A stretch of 64,000 nt of DNA from JAXMAZ01 sp046350115 (lineage in GTDB: Bacteria; Planctomycetota; Planctomycetia; Gemmatales; Gemmataceae): assembly GCA_046350115.1 (NCBI GenBank), contig JAXMAZ010000006.1:193217-257216 (forward strand). The letters are read 5' to 3'. Made by a program: the position numbers and the translations under genes. Under the pieces are notes generated by a model, which worked only from the letters and a program-made list of their open reading frames with translations, was not told the DNA's origin and ran no database searches. This document shows positions 1 through 8,852 of the stretch, piece after piece (position 1 is the first letter of the stretch; every line of letters begins with the position of its first letter).

Positions 1-1249
1 CCGCCCGCGGGTCCGGGGCCGGCGGGGCAGCCGGCGGGGGCGGCGGCAGGGGAACCGGCGTGGGCGGCGGACTCGCGGCCGGAAGGTCGAGTGCCGCCCC
101 GAGCCGAGCGAGCGCGTCCTTCTCCTTCTGGTTCCGCTCGCCGGACGCATCGGCCACCCGCCCGGCCCAGGCGAACAGTTCCCGCTGCTCGGCCCGGGTG
201 GTGACGGCGGTCACGGCCGCCAGCACCGCGGACTCGACCGGCCGGGCCGCCTCCGTCCGCTCCATCAGCGGGTCGATGTGCCGGACCAGCACCCCGTCGT
301 GGCCGAACCGCTCGCCCAGGAACCGGCGGATCTCCGTCTTCTCCGCCTGGGCGATCCGGCCGTCCGCCCGGGCCACCAGGAACCCGAACTCGCAGTACGC
401 CCGCAGCTTCGCCAGCCACAGGTGTTCGGTCGGCGGCTGTGGCGGCGGTGGCGGGGGTGGGGGCGGGACGACTGCCGGCGCGGTCGCGGCCCGGGCGGCG
501 ACCGGGACGGTCGCCGCGGTCGGCACCGGCGGGGCGACGAACACCCGGGGGACGACCGGCACCGTGGGCGGCGGGGGCGGCACCCGCACGGCCGGCAGCG
601 GGCGGTTCATCACCTCGTCCGTCAGCCCGGGGACGTAGCTCTTGAACAGGTGGTTCCAGAACGTGACATCCCGGGCCAGGTCGTCCAGCTCCTCGGTCGC
701 CGCGACGGCCTCGTCCACCCCGGCCAACTCCCGGGCGGTGGCCGCGACCCGGTCCCGCTCGGCGGCCTGGGCGGCGGCCACCCGCCGGCGGTACTCGGCC
801 CCCTCCGGGCAGCCGCCGGCGTCGAACCGGCCGCGGGCCTCGGCGGTCAGCTTGCGGACGGCCGCCCGCAGGTCGGTCGCCCGGGCCGGCCCGACCCCGC
901 TCACCCGGCGGAAGTCGAACCCGGCCAGGTCGGCCAGGGACCGCGGGCCGGCCTCCCGCACCCGGTCGGCCGTCCCCGGGCCGATCCCCGGGTAGGCGGT
1001 CAGGGCGTCCACCGGGACGGACCGCAGGTGCCGGCGGAACAGGTCGTCGGCCACGGCCGCCAGGTCGCCGGCCGCCCCGCCGGGGGCGGTCAGTTGGTCC
1101 CGGCGGGCGTGCAGCTCGGCCAGCCGCCGCCGCACCCGCTGCCGCCACAGGTACGGGGCCGAGTGGGCGAACTCCCAGAAGAGGTAGCCGAGGGAGACGG
1201 CGGCGGTCAGGACGACCAGCAGGAAGAACAGGGCGAGGGCCGTCTGCAT
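1..1249 (-). CDS. Membrane-anchored HhH/TerB-like protein, 3' end outside window
   Basis: The frame opens at ATG 1249 and is still open at base 1, so at least 415 residues are present and the C-terminus is missing. Residues 4-26 form one hydrophobic segment followed by a basic stretch. Residues 70-135 read like a helix-hairpin-helix pair (AYPGIGPGTADRV and SGVGPARATDLR). A proline-rich linker (about 225-272) leads to residues 275-390. That part follows the TerB/DUF533 pattern: ARADGRIAQAEKTEI, then a second helical repeat ending LARLGAAL. TerB domains are known from tellurite-resistance and stress operons, but the partner of this one cannot be read. The gene is transcribed away from its neighbour. 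Long open frames on the other strand are codon-bias shadows. Domain calls are moderately sure; function is unknown. Confidence 0.75.
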   Translation of the reverse strand, partial: MQTALALFFLLVVLTAAVSLGYLFWEFAHSAPYLWRQRVRRRLAELHARRDQLTAPGGAAGDLAAVADDLFRRHLRSVPVDALTAYPGIGPGTADRVREAGPRSLADLAGFDFRRVSGVGPARATDLRAAVRKLTAEARGRFDAGGCPEGAEYRRRVAAAQAAERDRVAATARELAGVDEAVAATEELDDLARDVTFWNHLFKSYVPGLTDEVMNRPLPAVRVPPPPPTVPVVPRVFVAPPVPTAATVPVAARAATAPAVVPPPPPPPPPQPPTEHLWLAKLRAYCEFGFLVARADGRIAQAEKTEIRRFLGERFGHDGVLVRHIDPLMERTEAARPVESAVLAAVTAVTTRAEQRELFAWAGRVADASGERNQKEKDALARLGAALDLPAASPPPTPVPLPPPPPAAPPAPDPRA

Positions 1250-1762
1250 GGGGGCGGTCACACGGGGGGTGGCTCGCAGGCAGTGTACGTCAGGCCCGGC
1301 CGGGATGAAATGTCTGAGCGGCGGCTTGTCGCATTTTCAGGCGACACTGTCGGCGAGGGGGTGAATAATTGTGGCCTCCTGCTGTAACGCCCGCGCGTCG
1401 TCCCCACGCCCGCGGGGGTGAACCGACCTACCGCCGGCCGGGCGGGGCGCAGGTGGCCTGGGTACCACCCGCCGGTGGGCGGGGGGAACGGATCCCGACC
1501 GGCCTTTACGATGCCCACGACGCGGTCGCGGGGCACCGCCGCGACCTGACCCCACCATTGGGCGGGTGTTCCCGGACCCGACCGGGCCGTTCGGTTGTTG
1601 GCCGGTTTGTCCCAGCCCCTGTCCTCTCCGGCCGGAGTGGCGAGGACCGCGCTGCCGGTGTCTGCCACCGCGACCCCGTTCATCGGAACGATCGGGGCTG
1701 GCCTTCTGGATTTACTCTCACCCGCGGGCGAGTAGACTGGGGCGACCCGCGGAGGCTCTCCC
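1250..1762. other. Divergent intergenic region
   Basis: About 0.5 kb between two divergently transcribed genes, so it should hold both promoters. A short AT-richer patch lies near 1360-1385. A GGAGG Shine-Dalgarno sits 6 bases before ATG 1763. I see no convincing gene, repeat or structured RNA; the open frames here are GC-bias artefacts. Confidence 0.5.
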
Positions 1763-3469
1763 ATGTCCGACCGCCCGCCCCGCCGTGCCGTCGCGCGGCC
1801 GATCAGTCCGCCGCCCGGATGGGAATCCGACGGCCCGGAAGACCGCCCGCGGGGACGCCGGGATCGCCGCCGGCGGCCCCACCACCCGATGCTGGTCCCC
1901 GGGCTCGCCCTGGCCGGGGTCGCCGCGACCGTGGCCGCGGTGGCGCTGGCGGCCGTCGTCGTGGGGCAGTTGCGACCGGTCCCGGGCGACCGGACGGCTG
2001 CGGGGCCGGCCGGTCGGGAGCAGCCGGCCGGCCCGGCCGACCGGCCGGGGGCGATCGCCGCCGCCCCGAACCCGGCCCCCCCGGTCGCCGAGCCCCCGGT
2101 CCTCACCCCCGAGCCGGCGGACGCCCACCCGGGGCTGACCCGCCCGGACCCGCTCGACCAGCAGTACCCGCTCGCCCGCGACCCGGCCCGGGCGGCCGCC
2201 CTGACGGCCGAGCGGCGGGCCTGGTACGCCGGCCAACTGGACGCCGACGCCGCCCGGGCCCACCGGGCGTTCGCCGCCGTGGTGAAGGCGGCCACGGACG
2301 CCCAGGTCGAGGTGCTCGCCCACCCCCACGGCCGGCCGGCCGAGCGGTGGGACCGCCAGCGGGCCGCCGTCGCGGCGGCCGTGGCCGCCGGGTGCGAGGA
2401 CCCCGCGGTCGTGTTCGCGCACAAGCGGGCGGCCGGCACCGGTCCCGACGCCGCCTTCCTGTCCCGGGCGGCCGCCGGCGTGATCAGCGGCCAGTACTCC
2501 CCGCTCGGCCGGCTGCACGCCGGCTACGGGGAGGCGGCCGACGCCTACGCGCTGATGCCGACCAAGCCGGTCGACGCCCAGCTCCGGCACTTCTGGGCGG
2601 CGGTGGCCGATCTGTGCCGGCTGCGGCACCGGGCGGCCGACGAGGAGGTGCTCGGCTTCTGCCTCAAGGCGCTGGCGTCCGGGATGTTCGGGCCGGACGC
2701 CCACGCCCGGTTCCGGGCGGTGGACGCCGGCCTGGCCGCCGCCGGGGCCGGCGACTGGCTGCGGGGGGTGGTGGACGGGGTCCACCAGGTGAAGTGGGCC
2801 TGGGAGGCCCGCGGCGGCGGGGCGGCCGGCACCGTCACCGAGCAGGGCTGGCGGCTGTTCCGCGACCGGCTGGCGGCGGCCGAGGCCCGGCTCGCCGCGG
2901 CCCACGCCCTGGCCCCGGACCGGCCGCAGGCGGCGGCCGAGATGGTGGCCGTGTGCATGGGACAGGGCCGGGACCGGGCGGCGATGGAGGGGTGGTTCGC
3001 CAAGGCGGTGGCGGCCGACCCGGACGACCCGTGGGCGTACCGCCAGAAGCTGACCTACCTGATGCCCAAGTGGCACGGGAGCGAGGCCGAGCTGCTGGCG
3101 TTCGCCCGCCAGTGCCTGCGGGCCTCCACCGGGGACGACCGGCACAACGAGTACCTGTACCTGGCCTACCGGGAGCTGGCCGCCCGGGCCCGCCAGGCGG
3201 ACGCCCCGGACGTGTGGTCCCGGCCCGGGGTGTGGGCCGACCTGCGGGCCGCCTACGAGCCGCGGCTGGCCGCCCACCCGGGGGACCGGCTGGCCCGCAC
3301 CCAGCTCTTCCGCGCCTGCGTGCTGTGCGGCCAGCCCCAGGCGGCCGACCGGCACCGCCGGCGGCTGGCCGCCGGCGGCTGGTGGGAGGCCGACCTGCCC
3401 CCGGCCGAGCGGCGGGAGCTCGAGCAGCGGCTGGACGCGGCCCTCGGGCGGCAGGCCCCCGGCCGGTGA
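1763..3469 (+). CDS. Membrane-anchored DUF4034-like protein
   Basis: 568 residues. A basic, proline-rich N-terminus (MSDRPPRRAVARP) precedes one TM helix at about 43-69, a Pro/Ala linker to 125, and a helical domain. Residues 345-455 carry the pattern I associate with DUF4034: WAWEARGGG, then helices ending in MPKWHGSEAELLAFARQC. The domain is uncharacterised and no enzyme motif is visible; TPR-like packing is possible. The start is fixed by GGAGG six bases upstream. A broken paralogue with nearly the same N-terminus lies 43 bp downstream in convergent orientation, so the two form an inverted duplication. DUF4034 is named from memory of the pattern, not from a search. Confidence 0.7.
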   Translation: MSDRPPRRAVARPISPPPGWESDGPEDRPRGRRDRRRRPHHPMLVPGLALAGVAATVAAVALAAVVVGQLRPVPGDRTAAGPAGREQPAGPADRPGAIAAAPNPAPPVAEPPVLTPEPADAHPGLTRPDPLDQQYPLARDPARAAALTAERRAWYAGQLDADAARAHRAFAAVVKAATDAQVEVLAHPHGRPAERWDRQRAAVAAAVAAGCEDPAVVFAHKRAAGTGPDAAFLSRAAAGVISGQYSPLGRLHAGYGEAADAYALMPTKPVDAQLRHFWAAVADLCRLRHRAADEEVLGFCLKALASGMFGPDAHARFRAVDAGLAAAGAGDWLRGVVDGVHQVKWAWEARGGGAAGTVTEQGWRLFRDRLAAAEARLAAAHALAPDRPQAAAEMVAVCMGQGRDRAAMEGWFAKAVAADPDDPWAYRQKLTYLMPKWHGSEAELLAFARQCLRASTGDDRHNEYLYLAYRELAARARQADAPDVWSRPGVWADLRAAYEPRLAAHPGDRLARTQLFRACVLCGQPQAADRHRRRLAAGGWWEADLPPAERRELEQRLDAALGRQAPGR

Positions 3470-3512
3470 GCCGCCCGGACGGGCCCGCTCGACGGGGTGC
3501 CCGCCCCGCGGG

Positions 3513-5235
3513 TTAGTCGCCCCCCGCCTCCCGCCACCCCCGCTCGGCCGCCTGCCGGAGTCGGGCGTACTCGGCCGGGTCGGGGAACACCGCCCGGTCG
3601 TACCCGTCCCCCAGGGCGGCGAACTGCTCGTGGGCCGTCACCCGGCCGCGGAACGCCAGCAGCCGGGCGTACACCGACCGCAGGTACGGGTCGCCGGGGC
3701 TGGCCCGGAGCTGGGCCTCCGCCCCCCGCAGGGCGGCGTGCCCCATCGGCACCGAGTTGTACCACGCCTGCACCTCGATCGGCTCCTTCAGGTACTCCGA
3801 CCCGGCCATCGGGCACTCGTACGCGGCCACCCGGACGGCCGCCTCGGGCAGCCGGCCGGCGGTGTTCCCGGACTTGACGCACTGCCAGGCGAACCCGTCG
3901 GCCTGGGGCCGGGTGCCCCGCCACCGGGGGAGCAGGTACACCCCCTTGCGGACGCAGGCGCCGGCCGCGTCCGGGTTGGCCGCCATCGCCCGGGCGAACC
4001 ACCGCTCCATCACCGGCCGGGGGTCGCCCGCCCCCGTGGACACGGTGATCAGGGCGGCCGCCGCCCGCCACCCGTCCGGGTCGGCGTCGGCCGCGGCCGC
4101 GAGCGCCGCCCGGGCGTCCCGCAGCCGGTCCACGAACACCCGGCGGCGGTCGGCCGGCACCTTTGTCCCGGGCCCGCCGCCCCGGGCGTCCCAGGCCGCC
4201 CACACCAGCGCCTGGCCGCGGAGCAGGTCCCGGCGGCCGGCCGGGGCGGCGGACACCGCCCGGTCGACCCACCCCAGCCGGTCGTCCGCCGACAGGTCCG
4301 CTTCGGCCTGCAGGAACCGCTCCAGGGCGGCCCAGGCCGCCCCTCGGCCAGCCGGCCGGGGTCGTCGGCGGCCCGGCCGAGCAGCCGGGCGAGCCGCTCC
4401 CGCCAGGCCGCCGCGGCCCCGGCCGGGGTGGCCGCCCCGGCCGTCCCAGGGCGTCCACCAGGGCGGCCGTCGGGCCGAGCCGGACCGGGTCGGGGTACGG
4501 GCTGGTCAGCAGCCGGTCGGCCGCCCGGGTCAGGTCCGCCAGGGCGGCCGGGTGGTGGCCGGGCGCGCAACCGCGTGTTCGGCCAGCCAGCCCAGGACGA
4601 GCGGGTCGTCGCACCCGGCGTCGGCGGCCGCCCGGAGGGCGTCGGCGGCGGCCCGCAGGGCGGCCGGGTCGGGCAGGCCGGTCCGGTCTTCCGTGGCCCG
4701 GGCGTCGGCCCCGAGCTGGAGGGCCAGCCGGGCGGCGGGCGCCCCACCCGGCGGCCGCCCCCGGGGTGGCGTCGAACACCCCGACGGTGGCCCGCCGCCA
4801 CCCGGCGACGGACGCCGCCCGGACCGCCTGAGCCCGGTCCGGGTCGAACGGCAGCGGGGGCGTGGCGTCGTTGATCAGCGGGTCGAGCCGGGCGTCCGCC
4901 GTCCGGTCGAACTCGCCGTAGGTCTGCCGGAGCCCGGCCACCAGTGATGGCGCCCGCCGCGGGGGAGGGGGAGCCGGGGCCGGCGGGGTTCTACCGGTGG
5001 CCGACGGGGGGTCGCCAGGCGGGTCCGCCGGGGCGACCGCTCGGCGGCCGCCCAGCCCGACGAGCGCGGCGACCCCGAGGCCGGCCGCCAGCGCCGCCAC
5101 CCCAACGGCCAGTCCGGGGGTCAGGAACGGGTGGCGGCGGGCCCGGGCACGGCTACGGGGCCGGTCCGCGTCCCTGCCGGGGGGCGGCGCGACGGGGCGA
5201 GCGACGGCCCGTCGTCGGGGTGGGCGGTCAGACAC
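3513..5235 (-). pseudogene. Frameshifted paralogue of the 1763-3469 protein
   Basis: ATG 5235 opens with MSDRPPRRRAVARPVAPPPG, almost the N-terminus of the convergent neighbour. A TM helix follows, then a domain starting LRQTYGEFDRTADARLDPL. The frame is lost near 4740. Related sequence continues in a second frame around 4560-4440 (ADLTRAADRLLTSPYPDPV), a third at 4430-4360 (AAAWRERLARLLGRAADD), and finally in the frame that ends at TGA 3513 (WAAWDARGGG, LLPRWRGTRPQADGFAWQC). At least three single-base indels are needed for one protein of about 575 residues. The order and spacing of motifs match the intact paralogue. It is either a recently decayed copy or an intact gene carrying assembly errors in G/C runs. 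Confidence 0.7.
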
Positions 5236-5722
5236 GGGTGGCGCCTCCGGCGGGTGCGGTCAGCGTAACCGGTCGGAGGGCGGGTGCCAGTAAAAAGGGG
5301 AGGGCGGGCCGGGCGGACATCAGTCTCGCGAAGTTGTCGCCGGCCCCCACTTTTGATCGGGCGTATCGCCATTCGGTCCGCAGCAGCCGGTCCGGCTGCT
5401 CCGGGTCGGTCCAGCACCGGGCCTCCATCGCCCGACGGACGGCATCGGCTGGCCGCTCCCCTACTGCACACGGCCGGGACCGTATTCGTCACGGGGCGGC
5501 GAGCGGCGAGAAGGTGTGGGCCGGGGTTCCGGCCTGCCGCCCCCGGCTAGCCCTCAGCCGTGACACTCCCCCGGGCGACCGCCCGGCCCCGCACCGCCGC
5601 CAGACGGTCGTTCGTCCGCCCACCCTGGTATCGGAGCCCGAACCCGGGCACCCTGCCCCTCAACCCCTTCGCCGGGGGCGGAATTCGGGTCACACCCCGG
5701 CCCGTGGAATAGGGAGTGGCGT
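5236..5722. other. Intergenic region without a recognisable gene
   Basis: Nearly 0.5 kb between the leftward DUF4034-like paralogue and the rightward sigma-factor remnant, so it probably holds divergent promoters. The short open frames on both strands have no start signals and no protein-like composition. I see no repeat, hairpin or RNA gene. Confidence 0.4.
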
Positions 5723-6217
5723 ATGCTCGACCCCCGGCCCGATTCCGAGACCAGCCGCCGGCTGCTCGATCGGGCGGCGGCCGGGTCGCCGGCCGCCCCG
5801 GGCGAGCTGCTGGCCCGCCACCGGCCGGCCCTCGTTCGGTTCGTCGACTCCCACCTGGACCCGGCCGTCCGCGGGCGGGTGGACCCGTCGGACGTGGCCC
5901 AGGAGGCGCTGGCCGACCTGGCCCGGGGGCGGCCGGGGCACCTGGCCGCCCGCCCGGTCCCGTTCCACCTGTGGGCCCGGAAGGCGGCCTACGACCGGGT
6001 CCGGAACGCCGCCCGGGCCGGGGGGGGGGGGCCCCCGCCCGGCCGGCCCGGTCGTCGGTCCTGCTGGCCCGGGCGGTCGACCCGGACCCGACCCCGGGGG
6101 CGGCGGCCGAGGCCCGGGAGCGGGTGGCCGCGGCGGTCGCCCGCAAGCGGTACGGGTGGGCGCTGGTCCGGCTGGAGCGGGTGCTCGCCGCGGACGGCCT
6201 GGGGGAGCCGGCCATGA
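5723..6217 (+). pseudogene. ECF-type sigma factor remnant lacking region 4
   Basis: ATG 5723 starts MLDPRPDSETSRRLLDRAAAG and runs through sigma region 2: RHRPALVRFVDSHLDP, then RVDPSDVAQEALADLA, then FHLWARKAAYDRV. This is the pattern of planctomycete ECF factors encoded beside protein kinases. A run of about 11 G near 6020 shifts the frame. Homology resumes one frame over at SSVLLARAV and ends ARKRYGWALVRLERVLAADGLGEP. In relatives as I remember them, some 35 residues of region 4 (the helix-turn-helix) lie before ARKRYG. Here VAAAV is followed directly by ARKRYG, so the DNA-binding part appears deleted. The ATG of the following kinase remnant overlaps the end, which fits translational coupling in the ancestor. 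It is unlikely to work as a sigma factor. Confidence 0.65.
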
Positions 6218-6572
6218 CCGACCGGTCGGACGTGAGCGACACCCAGGCCGACCTGGTGAACGGGGCAGCGGACGAGTTCCGGGAGCGGCTGGCACGGGGG
6301 AACACCCGGACCCGGGGGAGTACGCTGCCCGCCACCCGGAGGCCGCGGGTATCCTGCGACGGGTGCTCGGCCGGCTCCGCCCGCCGGCCGGGACGGAGGG
6401 GCGGGTGGGCGACTTCCGCATCCTGCTGTGGGAGATCGAGCGGGGCGGGATGGGGGTGGTGTACGAGGCCGAGCAGGAGTCCCTCGGCCGGCGGGCGGCC
6501 CTGAAGCTGCTGCCGGCGGCGGCGGTCAGCCGCCCGGGGGCGGACCAGCGGTCCCAGAACGAGGCCCGGGCG
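6214..6572 (+). pseudogene. Serine/threonine protein kinase, N-terminal fragment
   Basis: ATG 6214 begins MTDRSDVSDTQADLVNGAA, the usual lead-in of Gemmata-type kinases. The frame breaks after FRERLARG, where G5 at 6296-6300 stands for an expected G6. It continues as EHPDPGEYAARHPEA, then GDFRILLWEIERGGMGVVYEA (glycine loop) and AALKLLPAA (the lysine). Homology stops dead after NEARAA near 6570. The catalytic loop, DFG motif and C-lobe are absent, and the downstream bases belong to genes on the other strand. The kinase is therefore truncated at a rearrangement joint. It forms the usual sigma/kinase pair with the remnant upstream. Confidence 0.7.
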
Positions 6573-6805
6573 GCCGGGACCGGCAGGCCGCCGGCCTCGG
6601 CCAGCCGGGCCTTGCGGCGGAGCCAGGCCGGGCAGGCCGACCAGGCCCGCCAGGCGGCGTGCGGGCCGAACAGCCGGGGCACGTCCCGGCGGACGTCGGC
6701 CGGCCGGGAGACGACTGTGCCGACGACCACCGCGGGCGTGCCCGGGGCGGCCCGGGTGACCACGTACACGGCCGACCGGCTGCCGTTACGCCGGCCCCAG
6801 GGCAT
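6570..6805 (-). pseudogene. Truncated gene of unknown function at a recombination joint
   Basis: ATG 6805 overlaps the end of the upstream gene by 20 bases and opens MPWGRRNGSRSAVYVVTRAA, continuing PGTPAVVVGTVVSRPADVRR. The reading frame meets the inverted kinase fragment around 6570. Beyond that point it is only the antisense of the kinase. About 78 residues of native sequence remain, with no family that I recognise. The tight overlap suggests it was the second gene of a small operon with the membrane protein. Confidence 0.4.
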
Positions 6806-7151
6806 CGTCGTCGTCCGCCGGCAGGCGGACCCCTCTCAGGATCAGCACTGTCTCGTAGCCGAGGGCGGCGGCCGCCGCGGCCAGGACGGCCTGGACGGCG
6901 TACACGGCGGCCGGCACCGGCCTCCACAGGCCGACCACGGCGGCGGCCAGAGCGGCCGCCCCGGCGGCCCGGGGGACGGCCGCCCGGAGCCGGGCCGCCC
7001 ACGGGACGGCCGGTAGCGGGACGATCAGCACCGGCGGCCGGAGGGCCGGCGGCGGGCGGACGGGAACCAGGTCGGTCGGGTCGTCGCGGTTCAGGGTGCG
7101 ACTCCAACGGGAAAGTAGGCCGGGGCGATGTGCCTGCGGCGTCAACGTCAT
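6786..7151 (-). CDS. Small two-helix membrane protein
   Basis: 121 residues from ATG 7151 (MTLTPQAHRPGLLSRWSRTL) to the stop at 6786. A soluble basic/proline-rich N-terminus of about 40 residues is followed by two hydrophobic segments around 58-77 and 79-101 and an acidic tail (LPADDDD). I do not recognise a family. I chose ATG 7151 over an upstream in-frame ATG at 7442 because the extra 97 residues have no protein-like composition. The 3' end overlaps the next leftward gene, so the two were probably co-translated. Confidence 0.5.
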   Translation of the reverse strand: MTLTPQAHRPGLLSRWSRTLNRDDPTDLVPVRPPPALRPPVLIVPLPAVPWAARLRAAVPRAAGAAALAAAVVGLWRPVPAAVYAVQAVLAAAAAALGYETVLILRGVRLPADDDDALGPA

Positions 7152-7559
7152 GGCGGCGTATCGCGGGTGCGGGTATTTTCTGACCCCGCGGTCCGTGCGG
7201 GTGTATCCTCGGGGGCTGACCCGGTCGCCGGTCCAGTCCCGGAGTGGTACATGACTCCCAGCCGCGGCCCGGCCGGGCTGAACGTTCTCTCTGTTCCGTA
7301 CGACGGGGGCAACGGCCCGGTGCCCGTGTCCGTCACCGTGACCTACTACGACGCGGCGGGCCGGATAATCGGTCCCAGGCCCGACCCCGTCGAGCACGAG
7401 GTTGACACCCCGCACGTGATCGGGCCGGCCGGCGTGACGCACCCCGCCGGGGGATCGTGCCCAGTCCCAGCCGTCACACAGCAGACGCCCGACGAGTCAC
7501 GTCGATGCGTACGTGGGGCGCGGAACACGGCGGTGTTGTTGGCAGTGGGCGTCGGTGCT
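7152..7559. other. Intergenic stretch with a possible orphan coding piece
   Basis: Between the leftward membrane-protein gene and the IS66 remnant. A rightward frame from ATG 7250 reads LNVLSVPYDGGNGPVPVSVT, then VTYYDAAGRIIGPRPDPVE. That looks like beta-sheet sequence but fades into non-coding composition before 7460. It could be the N-terminus of a small gene cut by the IS66 insertion. No terminal inverted repeat is obvious. Confidence 0.3.
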
Positions 7560-7975
7560 ACGGACGGCGGGAGTCGGCCCCGGTGCCGACGGCATTCGTC
7601 GACCGGCTGGCGGCCCTCCGCCCGGCCATCTTGCCGAAGAGTCCGTTCGGGGCAGGCGATCACCTACGCCACCAACCAGTGGGCCGCGCTGACGCGGTAT
7701 ACCACCGACGGGGACTTGGCCATCGACAACAACGCGGCCGAGCGGGCGCTCCGCGGCGTGGCCGTCGGTCGCAAGAACTGGTTGTTTTGGGGGAGCGACC
7801 GGGGCGGCACGACGGCCGCGGTCCTTACCTCGCTCGTGGCCACCTGTAAGCGGCACGGGATCGACCCGTGGGCGTACCTGTCGGACGTGCTGGCCCGAAT
7901 CCCGTCGTACTCCCTCGACCGGGTGTCGGACTTCCTCCCCGACGCCTGGGCCGTTGCCCGCCGCTCGGCGACCTG
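7560..7975 (+). pseudogene. IS66-family transposase, C-terminal remnant
   Basis: The sequence reads VDRLAALRPAILPKSPFG, then after a one-base shift at about 7648 continues QAITYATNQWAALTRY, DLAIDNNAAERALRGVAVGR and KNWLFWGSDRGG. This is the conserved C-terminal end of the IS66 TnpC transposase, including the glutamate-containing NNxAERALR motif. The shift is a G4 where G3 would keep the frame. The N-terminal two thirds (helix-turn-helix, zinc ribbon and first catalytic aspartates) and the accessory tnpA/tnpB genes are missing. It is a dead fragment, followed 52 bp later by an IS256 fragment. Confidence 0.85.
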
Positions 7976-8027
7976 ATCCCGATGCCGATCACCAGGACGA
8001 ACCGGACTAACTGTCCGGTCGGCTCCG

Positions 8028-8345
8028 TCACGGACTCGCCGGACGGATACGGGAGACTTTCAAGGTCATCTCGCCGGCGGTGGTGTGCAGGGTGCGGTCG
8101 TAGCTCCCCGCCCGGGTGTCCACGCGGTCGGCCGACCGCTGGTACCGCCTGACCCCGCACAGGGCGTCGGCCTCGGCGTCGAGGAGGGCATTCAGGGTCT
8201 GTTCGACCGTGTCCCGGACGACTCGGTCCAGGTGGCCGCGGACCTTCCCCTCGTCCAGCGTGATGACATCCCGAAACCCGTCCGCGGTGGCCGGCTCGGC
8301 GGGAGCCTCCGGCACGGCCGCCAGCTCATCCGGTGTGTCGCTCAT
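8028..8345 (-). pseudogene. IS256-family (Mutator-like) transposase, N-terminal remnant
   Basis: 105 residues from ATG 8345. After an acidic leader, the segment VRGHLDRVVRDTVEQTLNAL, DAEADALCGVRRYQRS, DTRAGSYDRTLHTTAGE and MTLKVSRIR matches the start of IS256-family transposases. It stops at 8028 after RPASP, so the DDE catalytic domain (about 300 residues) is gone. It points towards the IS66 remnant. The two were probably brought together by deletions between insertion sequences. Confidence 0.85.
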
Positions 8346-8436
8346 GGTCGCCTCCCGGCGGCCACCGGCCTCCCGGCCAGCCCGCCGCCAATGACGACCT
8401 CACGCTACCCACCGACATCAAAGTGCGCAACTTTCA

Positions 8437-8682
8437 CCACGTTACCCGTCCAAGGTCCGCGACGGCCGGTTCGTCTTCCTCTGCCTGCACTGCGGCGAGA
8501 TGCTAGCGTATGTGAACCCCCGCACCAATCTGGCCCACTGCTTCGCCTGCCGCCGGAATCTCAACACCATCGACCTGCTGCGTGTGCTGGGATATGACTT
8601 CCGCTCGGCCGTCGCACGTCTGGAGCAGTGGCTGAGTCAGTACCAGGCTTCGCAACTCCGGAACGCGGCCGCCGAGGGATGA
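8437..8682 (+). pseudogene. Orphan CHC2 zinc-finger (primase-type) fragment
   Basis: The frame ending at TGA 8682 reads RDGRFVFLCLHCGEML, then NLAHCFACRRNLNTIDLLRV, then LGYDFRSAVARLEQWL. This is the layout of the DnaG-type CHC2 zinc ribbon: two cysteine pairs (CLHC and CFAC), then the helix that in primases reads DVIDFV..LEGLSFPEAL. There is no start codon or N-terminal part. The helical tail ends in QLRNAAAEG. It may have been a short stand-alone zinc-finger gene cut at its 5' end, because the stop looks natural. A Toprim-type primase fragment lacking such a finger lies at 34750-35269. Confidence 0.6.
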
Positions 8683-8852
8683 ACGCCGAGACCGCAGCGT
8701 AAAAAGTGGACATTTGTACAAATAGCGAGTACGGAGCCTTCTGTCCGCCCTCTCCAGAATTCACCGCAATTCGGGAAACCCCTCAGGGACAGACTCGCAT
8801 CTCTACACCCCGAATTCGGCAACAATTGCGATGACAATTCGGCTCGGGACAG

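Noticed and set aside
5284..5550. A small rightward protein in the gap before the sigma remnant
   Set aside because: No ribosome-binding site, arginine-rich random-looking composition, and comparable frames exist on the other strand.
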